A model generated the notes under the pieces. It saw only the letters and a list, made by a program, of their open reading frames with translations, was not told the origin of the DNA and did no database searches. A stretch of 14,040 nucleotides of DNA from Acidobacteriota bacterium (GTDB taxonomy: Bacteria > Acidobacteriota > Vicinamibacteria > Vicinamibacterales > Fen-181), in contig PMKG01000426.1 in the NCBI GenBank assembly GCA_003157675.1, forward strand, positions 694-14,733, read 5' to 3'. The translations under genes and the position numbers were made by a program. This document shows, piece by piece, positions 6,790 through 12,273 of the stretch (the stretch's first letter is position 1; every line of letters starts with the position of its first letter).

Positions 6790-6886
6790 GCCGCGTCTCG
6801 GATCTGCCGCTCCGCAAAGCCGCCCCTCGCTGGTCTGCGCGTCGGGGCCATCATGGCTTTGCTCCGGGCAGATCCTGCGACGCGGC
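6790..6886. repeat. Long interrupted inverted repeat (foldback)
   Basis: Two 32-base arms (6790-6821 and 6855-6886) share three 8-base blocks in inverted order. They are GCCGCGTC with GACGCGGC (6790-6797/6879-6886), GGATCTGC with GCAGATCC (6800-6807/6868-6875), and GCAAAGCC with GGCTTTGC (6814-6821/6855-6862). A further GCCCC/GGGGC pair (6822-6826/6844-6848) tightens the loop. It lies exactly between REP-like hairpins 3 and 4. It could be the body of a composite REP element or a miniature element; no transposase is present. Confidence 0.65.
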
Positions 6887-6896
6887 ATGGCGGTCT

Positions 6897-6920
6897 TGTA
6901 GGGCGACCCTGTAGGGCTGC
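6897..6920 (+). repeat. REP-like hairpin 4 (GTAG foot)
   Basis: GTAG at 6898-6901 precedes GCGACCCT-GT-AGGGCTGC (6903-6920), whose left arm is identical to that of hairpin 1. The stem has one G-T pair and one mismatch. It is in the same orientation as hairpins 1-3 and closes the repeat cluster. The remaining 6921-7087 shows no gene or strong repeat. Confidence 0.55.
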
Positions 6921-7087
6921 CACCTCGCAGATACAATGCAACTTCCTGCACCGAAACCGCTTGCCCCGGGCCACCCCGAGGGATGACAATTCGGCCGGCC
7001 GGCGCAATCGTGGCCCTTCGTCAGTCCCCCGCTCGCGGTCCGGGCCGGCATTTCGGGACCGACCGGTGAAGGACGTTGGTTCTGGCA

Positions 7088-7345
7088 ATGAGACTGAGGT
7101 CCATCGTCCTTCGAGTCGCGACCGCGTGCCTGCTCTCCGGCTGGATTCTGCTTCTCTGGCTCGGCATCGATTCCTGGCGGACCGGCCTCCAGCAGCAGAT
7201 TGACGGAGTCAGGAACGCGAACAGCTTTCTGTATGAGGCATTCGGGCGGAGATGCATCCAGTGGGCTGCCGCTTGGGGGTTCGTCTCTTGCACGGGTTTC
7301 GCCTATTGGTGCTTGCGCAGACGAGGACCTGAAAAGGGTCGGTGA
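7088..7345 (+). CDS. Small two-span membrane protein, unknown function
   Basis: This 85-aa protein has two hydrophobic spans, about 5-28 (SIVLRVATACLLSGWILLLWLG) and about 57-77 (CIQWAAAWGFVSCTGFAYWCL), joined by a polar segment rich in Gln and Asn, with a basic tail. The family is not recognised. GAAGGA at 7068-7073 is too far from this ATG (14 bases) and too close to an in-frame TTG at 7076, so the start is uncertain. After its TGA the same reading frame continues open into the next coding segment without a frame change (see findings). Third-position G/C is lower than in the flanking core genes. Confidence 0.5.
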   Translation: MRLRSIVLRVATACLLSGWILLLWLGIDSWRTGLQQQIDGVRNANSFLYEAFGRRCIQWAAAWGFVSCTGFAYWCLRRRGPEKGR

Positions 7346-7411
7346 CGCAAACCGGCGGGCGGCATTGACCGAGTCATCGGGAAGCAGTTCGGCAGCCGGC
7401 ACGCGCACGAA

Positions 7412-7618
7412 GTGGGGACGTGTGTGAATGCGAGCCCGGTCGTACCCGAGCCGTTCAAGATCGTCCTCGTGGTGGCGGAGAGCGGAACGGTGACCACCGT
7501 GGCCCTGAGCGCCGAGACGGCGGTAGCCACCTGCATTCGCAAGGCGCTCGTCAAAGAGAAGTTCCCGAAGCCGCCCTTTGCGCCGTTTCACGACCTGATC
7601 GAGATGGCGTTCGACTAG
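7412..7618 (+). CDS. Small protein resembling the C-terminal segment of AgmX/TonB-type periplasmic proteins, probably 5'-truncated
   Basis: From the first canonical start (GTG 7412) this is 68 aa. The pattern VVAESGTVTTVALSAETAVATCIRKALVKEKFPKPPFAPF resembles the end of AgmX/TonB-like C-terminal domains: a strand, G-x-V, a conserved Cys before a helix, then FP-x-PP. Third-position G/C is very high, which supports real coding. Coding-like sequence extends upstream of the GTG (GKQFGSRHAHEVGTCV) to the TGA of the previous frame, and the GTG has no ribosome binding site. The true start may therefore be lost, and the gene may be a remnant or the interrupted second half of the preceding ORF. Family resemblance is by pattern only. 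Confidence 0.45.
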   Translation: MGTCVNASPVVPEPFKIVLVVAESGTVTTVALSAETAVATCIRKALVKEKFPKPPFAPFHDLIEMAFD

Positions 7619-7742
7619 TCCGGACCAAGCAGAGGCGAGCCCCGGCGCGATGATGGGCCAGCAGTGGCCGAGGCGCCCGCGGTTCGGCGAGACTCGGAGT
7701 CGCGGTCTCTCGTTGGACTTCTCCAAACCTGGAGGTATTCCC

Positions 7743-8036
7743 ATGGACAACGCCTTCCGCGCAAAGGTCCACGCCGCCGCGGTCGCCGCGTGGTGGACCC
7801 TCCTCATCGCCGTCGCGTTCGTGATCGTCCAGTGGTTGGGCTACCTACTGGCCTTGCACGTGAGACCGGCGTGGTACCTCTCGCTGTGCGGCCCGGGCGT
7901 AACCTGGGAGAGCCTTGCCCCCACGTGGTTCCACGCACTGGTCCTGCTGAAGCTCGGCCTCTGGCCCATCGCGATCGCAGCCGTATGGCTGACGCTGTGG
8001 GCCAGGAGCCTGCGGGTGGGTCCGCCGAATGCCTGA
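7743..8036 (+). CDS. Small two-span membrane protein, unknown function
   Basis: This 97-aa protein starts at ATG 7743 behind an ideal ribosome binding site (GGAGGT, 7731-7736, 6-base spacing), which rules out the longer upstream frame. It has two hydrophobic spans, about 11-38 (AAAVAAWWTLLIAVAFVIVQWLGYLLAL) and about 67-89 (LVLLKLGLWPIAIAAVWLTLWA). Between them is a short loop with Trp and Pro residues. The family is not recognised. It stands alone, 124 bp after the preceding segment and 114 bp before the C_GCAxxG_C_C gene. Confidence 0.7.
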   Translation: MDNAFRAKVHAAAVAAWWTLLIAVAFVIVQWLGYLLALHVRPAWYLSLCGPGVTWESLAPTWFHALVLLKLGLWPIAIAAVWLTLWARSLRVGPPNA

Positions 8037-8064
8037 GCGCGAGGCCACGCGCACGCCGGATCTC

Positions 8065-8092
8065 GACTCTGGGCTCTTGGCTTTCGGCCTCC
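8065..8092. repeat. Iterated heptamer array (GGCTCNN type)
   Basis: Four 7-base units follow each other: GACTCTG, GGCTCTT, GGCTTTC, GGCCTCC. They match the arrays at 883-917 and 6669-6696; the unit GGCTTTC is identical to one at 6669-6675. They fill the spacer before the C_GCAxxG_C_C gene. Confidence 0.55.
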
Positions 8093-8150
8093 TCCGGGAC
8101 GGGTGAGTCAACGGCGTCGATGCGGACGAGCGCAGGGCGGGGAGATTGCG

Positions 8151-8603
8151 ATGAACGGCGTGTCGAAGGCGGTGGAACTCTTTCGGGGCGGTTGTGCATG
8201 CTCGCAGGCGGTGCTCGCGGCATACGGCCCGAGATACGGACTGAGCGAATCGCAGGCCCTCCGTGTCGCGGCGGGGTTCGCGGCCGGCATGCGCATGTCC
8301 GAGACGTGCGGAGCGGTGACCGGGGCCTTCATGGTCTTCGGCCTCGCGAAGTGCGGCCCCGACTGCAAGGTGGCCGAGGACAGACAGGCGGCATACGACG
8401 CCGTCGTCGCCTTTTCGAAAGCCTTCCGGGAGCGCCAGGGCAGCCTGACGTGCCGGGAGCTGCTTGGCTGCGACGTCAGCACGCCCGAGGGAGCCCAGGC
8501 CGCGCGGGAGGCGGGTCTGTTCAGCACGAAGTGCGTGGACTTCGTGCGGTGCGCGGCAGAACTGGTGGAGGAGATGCTGCCCGCGGAAGGTGCGGACAAA
8601 TGA
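8151..8603 (+). CDS. C_GCAxxG_C_C family cysteine-rich protein
   Basis: This 150-aa protein belongs to the C_GCAxxG_C_C family, redox-associated cysteine-rich proteins of undefined reaction. The diagnostic layout is visible: Cys15/Cys17 in FRGGCACSQAVLAAYG, the helix RVAAGFAAGMR, then Cys53-Gly-Ala-x-x-Gly (ETCGAVTGAFMVFG), Cys68, Cys72, Cys101 (LTCRELLG), Cys107, and Cys128/Cys134 near the end (KCVDFVRCAAELVEEML). Length is normal for the family. The ATG at 8151 follows GGGGAG at 8139-8144 with ideal spacing; the GTG at 8103 would add an unrelated basic segment. The nine cysteines suggest metal or iron-sulfur binding or disulfide chemistry, but this is inference. Confidence 0.87.
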   Translation: MNGVSKAVELFRGGCACSQAVLAAYGPRYGLSESQALRVAAGFAAGMRMSETCGAVTGAFMVFGLAKCGPDCKVAEDRQAAYDAVVAFSKAFRERQGSLTCRELLGCDVSTPEGAQAAREAGLFSTKCVDFVRCAAELVEEMLPAEGADK

Positions 8604-8701
8604 GGATTGTCGACAGGTGAGCGCTGTCCGCCGAGGAGGGTTCAGGGAAAGGAGGCGATAGGGATTACCTGCGGGCACTGTGCCACGAGGGGGGAGAGTT
8701 C

Positions 8702-9244
8702 ATGACGCCCGTACTTTCAGCCGTCCTCATCGCCGCCGGATCGATCCCGGTACTCTGGATCTCGAGGCGTTGCCTGCTCAGGCCCTCGTCGTACGGCTTC
8801 TATCGCTTCTTCGCGGCTGAATCGACCCTGGCGCTGATCGTGCTCAATGCCCCGAGCTGGTTCGCCCACCCCTTCGCGGTGCGGCAGGTGGCGTCCTGGA
8901 TGCTGCTCTTGATCTCGGTGCTGACGGTCACCTCGGCGTCTCGGACCCTGCGTCGTCTCGGCCGCCCTGTCAGTCGGGACCCATCGGGCTTCACGACGCT
9001 CAACCTCGTCACGACTGGTCCCTACCGCTACATCCGTCACCCTCTCTATGCCTCGCTTCTCTTCCTGGCGTGGGGCACGTTCCTCAAGTCCGTGACTCCA
9101 TCGACGTCGGCGCTGGTCGGCATCGCGACTGTGGCGCTCGTCGCCACGGCCAAGGCCGAAGAAGCGGCCACGCTTCGTCAGTTCGGGGAGCCATATCGCG
9201 TCTACATGGCTCGCACTCGGCTGTTCGTACCTTTTCTCTTCTGA
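8702..9244 (+). CDS. Isoprenylcysteine carboxyl methyltransferase (ICMT/PEMT)-like membrane protein
   Basis: A 180-aa integral membrane protein of the ICMT/phospholipid-methyltransferase-like superfamily. The C-terminal cofactor signature is clear: TTGPYRYIRHPLYASLL (104-120), then a hydrophobic hairpin (about 115-149), then AKAEEAATLRQFGEPYRVYMARTRLFVP (150-177), with the conserved Glu residues and the Y-x-x-Y-x-x-R-x-x-x-x-x-P end. N-terminal spans lie at about 2-20 and 63-79, with another at about 40-56. GGGGAG (8691-8696) gives a good ribosome binding site 5 bases before the ATG. Bacterial members mostly have unknown acceptors, so the SAM-dependent methyl transfer is inferred from the family and the substrate is open. 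Confidence 0.85.
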   Translation: MTPVLSAVLIAAGSIPVLWISRRCLLRPSSYGFYRFFAAESTLALIVLNAPSWFAHPFAVRQVASWMLLLISVLTVTSASRTLRRLGRPVSRDPSGFTTLNLVTTGPYRYIRHPLYASLLFLAWGTFLKSVTPSTSALVGIATVALVATAKAEEAATLRQFGEPYRVYMARTRLFVPFLF

Positions 9245-9248
9245 TCGC

Positions 9249-9278
9249 TGGGGCGGCCCGACCGACGCTTGCGCCCCA
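9249..9278 (+). terminator. Hairpin just after the ICMT-like gene, weak terminator candidate
   Basis: TGGGGCG (9249-9255) and CGCCCCA (9272-9278) form a perfect 7-bp stem with a 16-base loop, starting 5 bases after the stop codon. There is no T-run after it, so intrinsic termination is doubtful. Confidence 0.3.
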
Positions 9279-9380
9279 CGCCGGAGGGCGCGATGATGAA
9301 CCGCCGCGGGTGAATGCGTTCGACGCATGTCCGGAACGGCGGTTGGGATCGAAACTCAGACACGGAGATCGGGAGTCGAC

Positions 9381-9872
9381 ATGGCGCCGCACTGGGGTTT
9401 GCACGAGCCGTCCGGCCTGCCCGACATGCAGCTCGGGTCGCTGGCCATCTGGGTCCGCGGGCGCAAGATCTCGGACTCGGAGGACGATTGGGACGGCAAC
9501 GGGCTGAGCGTGCTGATTCAAGTGGACGCTGCGTACGCCGTCGTTCAGGCCGAGGGACCGATTCTCCAGGCCTGGGAGATCGTGAACCTGGTCGAAGGGT
9601 GCAGGGAGCTGTACCGGAAGATGGCCGGCGAATTCGTGTTCGACGCAGTCCAGCCGAACCTCCGCCTGAAGCTGGCGATCGACGCGCGGGGCCAGCTCGA
9701 CGTGGGCGTCGATCTCACCGCCGACCATCTCGTGCAGTCTCACCACTTCGGCTTCGCGCTCGACCAGTCGTATCTGCCGGCCTTCATTGCCGGCGGAGAG
9801 AACGTTCTCTACAGGTTCCCGGTCAGGGGATCGCGCGACGAGTCGAACGGCCCGCGACGCCGCGACGGTTGA
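9381..9872 (+). CDS. Conserved hypothetical protein resembling WapI-type immunity proteins
   Basis: A 163-aa soluble protein with no signal peptide. It shows a pattern I associate with the small WapI-like family: DDWDGNGLSV (35-44), a mixed-strand middle with LEGCRELYRKMAG-like helix (71-83), FDAVQPNLRLKLAID (87-101), then DQSYLPAFI (128-136) and YRFPVRG (144-150). Family members often occur as stray immunity or defence-associated genes, but no toxin is seen next to it here, so an immunity role is not supported by context. The ATG at 9381 is chosen because GGGAG at 9371-9375 is ideally spaced; the ATG at 9327 would add an 18-residue extension with no ribosome binding site. The last 13 residues are Arg/Asp-rich and unlike the family core. 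Confidence 0.6.
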   Translation: MAPHWGLHEPSGLPDMQLGSLAIWVRGRKISDSEDDWDGNGLSVLIQVDAAYAVVQAEGPILQAWEIVNLVEGCRELYRKMAGEFVFDAVQPNLRLKLAIDARGQLDVGVDLTADHLVQSHHFGFALDQSYLPAFIAGGENVLYRFPVRGSRDESNGPRRRDG

Positions 9873-9920
9873 GACGGCGCGGCATCCGGGACGCCCACAC
9901 CTGGGCTCGGAGGAACACCG

Positions 9921-9980
9921 ATGCTCTTCATGGTGTTCGAGAACTTCCGCGGAGGCGATCCGCTCCCCTGCGTCGAAATT
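9921..9980 (+). pseudogene. 5' remnant of a DUF3303-type gene
   Basis: Behind a good ribosome binding site (GGAGGA, 9909-9914, 6-base spacing) the ATG at 9921 begins MLFMVFENFRGGDPLP, which closely fits the conserved start of DUF3303 proteins (MLFMVIE-x-F-x-x-GD-x-x-P-V). After about 20 codons the resemblance stops: the expected Y-x-R-F-x-x-x-GR and PEGLRY motifs are absent in all three frames. The frame runs on into a Pro/Gly/Arg-rich stretch that overlaps the next gene. This looks like a gene start left by a deletion or recombination near 9970-9980. Confidence 0.55.
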
Positions 9981-10026
9981 ATGAGTCCGCGGCCGCCAGG
10001 CGGCCGGGACGGTAGAGGGCGGGCGA

Positions 10027-10413
10027 ATGAGCCAGATAAGGCAAGCGTCCGACGCGCCTGCGGCCATTGCAAGGGACGGGTGGCAGTTCCACCATGTCGG
10101 GATTCCTCGATCGGACCGCCATCCCGATGAGCGGCACATCGAGCATCTCGGGATTCGTGTGCATGGTTTCGACACGAGCGCCTACGGGATCGAATGGATG
10201 CGCTTCGACCCGGAATGCCATGTGCCGGCGCTCGTGAGGACCGTGCCTCACGTCGCGTTCGTCGTGCCGGACCTGGACGAAGCCCTTGAGGGGAAACGGA
10301 TCCTGATCGCGCCGAACGAGCCGTCGCCGGGCGTCCGCGTCGCCTTCATCGTGGACGACGGTGCGCCGGTGGAGCTGCTCGAGTTCTGCGAAGAGAGCCG
10401 GCGCCGCCGGTGA
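10027..10413 (+). CDS. VOC / glyoxalase-fold family protein
   Basis: A 128-aa single-module VOC protein. It has WQFHHVGIP (19-27) with candidate metal-ligand His, a middle segment GFDTSAYGIEWMRFDPEC (47-64), then TVPHVAFVVPDLDEALEGK (72-90) with a second His and the acidic end DDGAPVELLEF (110-120) with a ligand-position Glu at 116. That order of beta-alpha-beta-beta-beta units is the glyoxalase/bleomycin-resistance fold, and the GIEWMRF/PHVAF/ELLEF pattern matches an uncharacterised VOC subgroup. The catalysed reaction is unknown. The ribosome binding site is weak. It converges, 55 bp apart, on the minus-strand membrane protein gene. Confidence 0.8.
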   Translation: MSQIRQASDAPAAIARDGWQFHHVGIPRSDRHPDERHIEHLGIRVHGFDTSAYGIEWMRFDPECHVPALVRTVPHVAFVVPDLDEALEGKRILIAPNEPSPGVRVAFIVDDGAPVELLEFCEESRRRR

Positions 10414-10468
10414 GGGAAATGCGCTGTCGCCCAACGCGGCGCGGCCGCCCGGCCTCGAAGAAGGGACG

Positions 10469-10777
10469 CTACCGGCGAACGAGCGCGATAACCGCCGCGA
10501 TGACCGCGCCCACCACGAAGGCCGACACGAAGACGACCAGCCAGCGGCGCCCGAGGATCTTGTGCGTCGCCTGATACGTCGTGCCGACGCCACCCCCGAG
10601 AATCACCAGGGCCAGCAGGTCCCAGGTGTTCTGGTGGTAGACGAAGCTGCGGAAACAGGCGACGAGCAGCAGCCCGAAGGACATGAACGTGCAGGCCCAC
10701 TTGTAGCCGGCGTTCTCGACGGCGACGGTTCGCTCATCGCAGTCCACGGTATTGCGTCCGGAAGCGGTTGGACTCAC
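10469..10777 (-). CDS. Small three-span membrane protein paired with an XRE regulator
   Basis: A 102-aa protein from a GTG start that overlaps the stop of the upstream XRE gene by four bases (GTGA), preceded by GGAGAGG, so the two are translationally coupled. Hydrophobic spans lie at about 26-46 (YKWACTFMSFGLLLVACFRSF), 52-68 and 79-99. A DER-x(6)-A motif just before the first span (DERTVAVENA, 14-23) is common in small membrane proteins encoded beside XRE-type regulators in many bacteria, in a DUF2178-like style. The assignment to a named family is not secure. The coupling suggests that the membrane protein and regulator act together, for example as sensor and repressor; this is inference. 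Confidence 0.75.
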   Translation of the reverse strand: MSPTASGRNTVDCDERTVAVENAGYKWACTFMSFGLLLVACFRSFVYHQNTWDLLALVILGGGVGTTYQATHKILGRRWLVVFVSAFVVGAVIAAVIALVRR

Positions 10778-10992
10778 TTGACCTCTCCTTCGATGAAGAA
10801 GACCTCGTCGACTCGTTTGCCGAGTTCCCTCGCGAGCAGGAACGCCAGCAGGGCGGAAGGGCAATAGAGCCCCGTTTCGATTGCGCTGATGGTCTGGCGC
10901 GTGACGCGCACGAGGTCGGCCAGCTCCGCCTGTGACAGGCGACGCTCGGCGCGCGCGACCCTGAGACGATTGCCAAGTTGTTCGGTGGCCAC
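10774..10992 (-). CDS. Small XRE-family helix-turn-helix transcriptional regulator
   Basis: This 72-aa protein is little more than one HTH_3 (Cro/CI-type) domain. RLRVARAERRLSQAELADLVRVTRQTISAIETGLYCPSALLAFLLARELGKRVDEVFF covers about 9-66, with the recognition helix around TRQTISAIE (31-39). The short YozG/XRE type, with VTRQTISAIE and a late VDEVFF, is typical of regulators that control their own two-gene unit with a membrane protein. The GTG start follows GGGAGG (minus strand, 11006-11001) at 8 bases. A TTGACA/TACATT promoter and three phased operator-like sites lie just upstream, so autoregulation is likely. Confidence 0.93.
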   Translation of the reverse strand: MATEQLGNRLRVARAERRLSQAELADLVRVTRQTISAIETGLYCPSALLAFLLARELGKRVDEVFFIEGEVK

Positions 10993-11009
10993 TCGTTCTG
11001 CCTCCCGAA

Positions 11010-11060
11010 CACAATGTAATGCATGGCTTGCACAATGTCAAGTTTAGCGGACATTATGTC
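11010..11060 (-). promoter_or_regulatory. Promoter and phased operator-like sites of the XRE/membrane pair
   Basis: On the minus strand TTGACA (11041-11036), a 17-base spacer and TACATT (11018-11013) form a good sigma70-type promoter. On the plus strand CACAATGT occurs at 11010-11017 and again at 11031-11038, overlapping the -10 and -35. The perfect palindrome GACAT-T-ATGTC lies at 11050-11060. The ATGT core falls at 11014, 11035 and 11056, exactly 21 bp (two helical turns) apart. This is the arrangement expected for a repressor binding cooperatively along one face of the DNA. Confidence 0.6.
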
Positions 11061-11069
11061 TGGTATAAA
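11061..11069 (+). promoter_or_regulatory. Possible extended -10 of a divergent promoter
   Basis: TGG-TATAAA (11061-11069) has the TGN extension of an extended -10 box and reads towards the membrane protein gene at 11168, whose start is about 95 bases downstream. It directly abuts the palindrome at 11050-11060, so the XRE protein might control both directions. No good -35 is visible. Confidence 0.3.
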
Positions 11070-11167
11070 GATCATCTGACTGCACTTGCGGCCGTGAAGA
11101 GTGTAGATTCTTGCGGATGAACTGAGTCGGAAGCACTCCCCGGTCGCACGCTCACGCAGGAGGTTCC

Positions 11168-11584
11168 ATGCGCAGCGCGTTCAGAAGCATCGCCAGCGTC
11201 GTCGCGGGATTCATCGCCGCGAGCATCGTCATGACGATCGTCGAGATGATCAACGGCCGCGTGTTCTACCCGGGACTCGCGAAAGCCGCGGAAGGTGTGA
11301 CGGACCGGGAGACGATCCGGGCGATCTTCGCCGCCGCGCCTCTCGGATCGCTTCTCGTCGTGATCGTCGGCTGGATCCTGGGCGGCGTCGTCGGCGGGTG
11401 GGTCGCCGCCCGGCTCGCCCCGCGGGCGAGCGTGGTGCACGGCCTGGTCCTTGGCGCGCTCCTCGTGCTGGCCGGCGTCGCGAACAACCTGATGCTTCCT
11501 CCGCCCATGTGGTTCTGGATTGCGAGCCTGGCCGTGCTCGTGCCTGCGGCGTACGTCGGCGCCCGCCTCGCGCCGAAACGCTGA
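11168..11584 (+). CDS. Four-span membrane protein, unknown function
   Basis: This 138-aa protein has four hydrophobic spans at about 8-28, 57-82, 88-108 and 114-133. A Gly-rich turn (GGVVGGWVAARLAP, 72-85) and the similar end YVGARLAPKR look like an internal repeat of the ARLAP motif. The perfect ribosome binding site AGGAGG lies just before the ATG. The family resembles uncharacterised small membrane proteins of soil bacteria, and no functional residue stands out. The upstream 11070-11167 is plain leader sequence with a candidate promoter at its left end. Confidence 0.8.
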   Translation: MRSAFRSIASVVAGFIAASIVMTIVEMINGRVFYPGLAKAAEGVTDRETIRAIFAAAPLGSLLVVIVGWILGGVVGGWVAARLAPRASVVHGLVLGALLVLAGVANNLMLPPPMWFWIASLAVLVPAAYVGARLAPKR

Positions 11585-11617
11585 GACGCGCCGATGCCAG
11601 GCGCGAAGGTGGTTCCC

Positions 11618-11824
11618 ATGCGCGTCATCTCTGTCGCTTTCGGGTGCGTCAGCGCCTTCTTCGTCTTCTGCACGGCGCGCCTGCTGGTCGTCACCCGCTT
11701 CCTCCAGGGGGTGCGAAGCACGGGGCACGGCGCTTACATCGGCGCCGCCGCGTTCCCAGTGATCGCGATCGCGTTCGGCTGCGCCGCGGCGGCTCTCTGG
11801 CGACGCGCCGGCCGCAGACGTTGA
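11618..11824 (+). CDS. Small two-span membrane protein, unknown function
   Basis: This 68-aa protein starts at ATG 11618, chosen because AAGGTGG (11606-11612) is well placed before it; the ATG at 11594 adds 8 residues without a ribosome binding site. Spans lie at about 3-25 (VISVAFGCVSAFFVFCTARLLVV) and about 42-61 (AYIGAAAFPVIAIAFGCAAAA), with a strongly basic C-terminus (WRRAGRRR). It starts 33 bases after the four-span protein in the same direction, so the two may be cotranscribed. The family is not recognised. Confidence 0.6.
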   Translation: MRVISVAFGCVSAFFVFCTARLLVVTRFLQGVRSTGHGAYIGAAAFPVIAIAFGCAAAALWRRAGRRR

Positions 11825-11841
11825 CGGGCCGGAACTGGGAG

Positions 11842-11925
11842 ATGAAGGCGACAGCGGGGAAGGCGACGTCGTTCCGCAGCCAGTCGGCGTTCCGCGGCTG
11901 GCTGCAAGAGAACGGCGGGGGAGCC
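11842..11925 (+). pseudogene. 5' remnant of a YdeI/OmpD-associated-type gene
   Basis: The ATG at 11842 begins MKATAGKATSFRSQSAFRGWLQENGGGA. The FxxxxxFRxWLxxN pattern matches the N-terminus of YdeI/OmpD-associated family proteins (F-x-T-x-x-E-FR-x-WL-x-x-NH). The expected ELWVGFYKK and WPESVDEALCFGWID segments do not follow in any frame. The frame stays open into the antisense of the Smr gene by chance. It is a likely truncated gene start, judged by pattern only. Confidence 0.4.
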
Positions 11926-11984
11926 AGTCCCGCTGCTCCGGCGACCGCGCGTGAAAGATCCGCGGACCCGGAATCACTGAGGAA

Positions 11985-12248
11985 TCAGGCGCGTTCGGAG
12001 AGCTTCGCGACCGTCGCGCCCAGATGGGAGTCGGGGGCGTCCCAGAAGGCCTCCACGAGCGGATGCCGCTCGAGCGCGGCCTGGACGATGCCCCGCTGGA
12101 CGCCGCGGCCGCGGCCGTGGATGAGCCGCACCTCGCGCAGGCCGGCCTCGTGCGCCGCGCGCACGTACTCCTCGACGACGGACTTCACATCGGCGGGCGC
12201 GAACGGATGGAGGTCGAGGGACGGCCCGATGGGAATTCGATGAGTCAT
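11985..12248 (-). CDS. Smr-domain protein (small MutS-related)
   Basis: This 87-aa protein is a stand-alone Smr domain, a fold with nucleic-acid nicking endonuclease activity in several family members. LDLHPFAPADVKSVVEEYVRAA (11-32) carries the LDLH motif, and VRLIHGRGRGVQRGIVQAAL (40-59) carries the HGRGRG loop matching the HGKGxG consensus, followed by the FWDAPDSHLGATVAKL end. It lacks any MutS2 ATPase part. The ATG at 12248 is chosen because the longer frame to 12320 would translate through the intergenic repeats. No clear ribosome binding site is present. It lies downstream of queF in the same direction, separated by a 78-bp repeat-filled spacer. Confidence 0.87.
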   Translation of the reverse strand: MTHRIPIGPSLDLHPFAPADVKSVVEEYVRAAHEAGLREVRLIHGRGRGVQRGIVQAALERHPLVEAFWDAPDSHLGATVAKLSERA

Positions 12249-12273
12249 GGAGCGTGCGAGGGATGAACTACTT

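Noticed and set aside
7343..7345. TGA read as selenocysteine in the split frame
   Set aside because: No selenocysteine insertion-type stem-loop is evident directly after it and the flanking residues match no selenoprotein; nonsense interruption or two separate genes is simpler.
9293..9313. Tiny ORF (MMNRRG) with a good ribosome binding site upstream of the WapI-like gene
   Set aside because: Six codons with no regulatory signature; it could be a leader peptide, but chance is as likely in this composition.
10427..10445. attC-like inverse core (GCCCAAC followed by GCGGCG) after the VOC gene, suggesting an integron cassette array
   Set aside because: No matching GTTRRRY end or second site was found here or after the other small genes, and no integrase is visible. 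The gene content resembles cassettes but the recombination sites do not support it.
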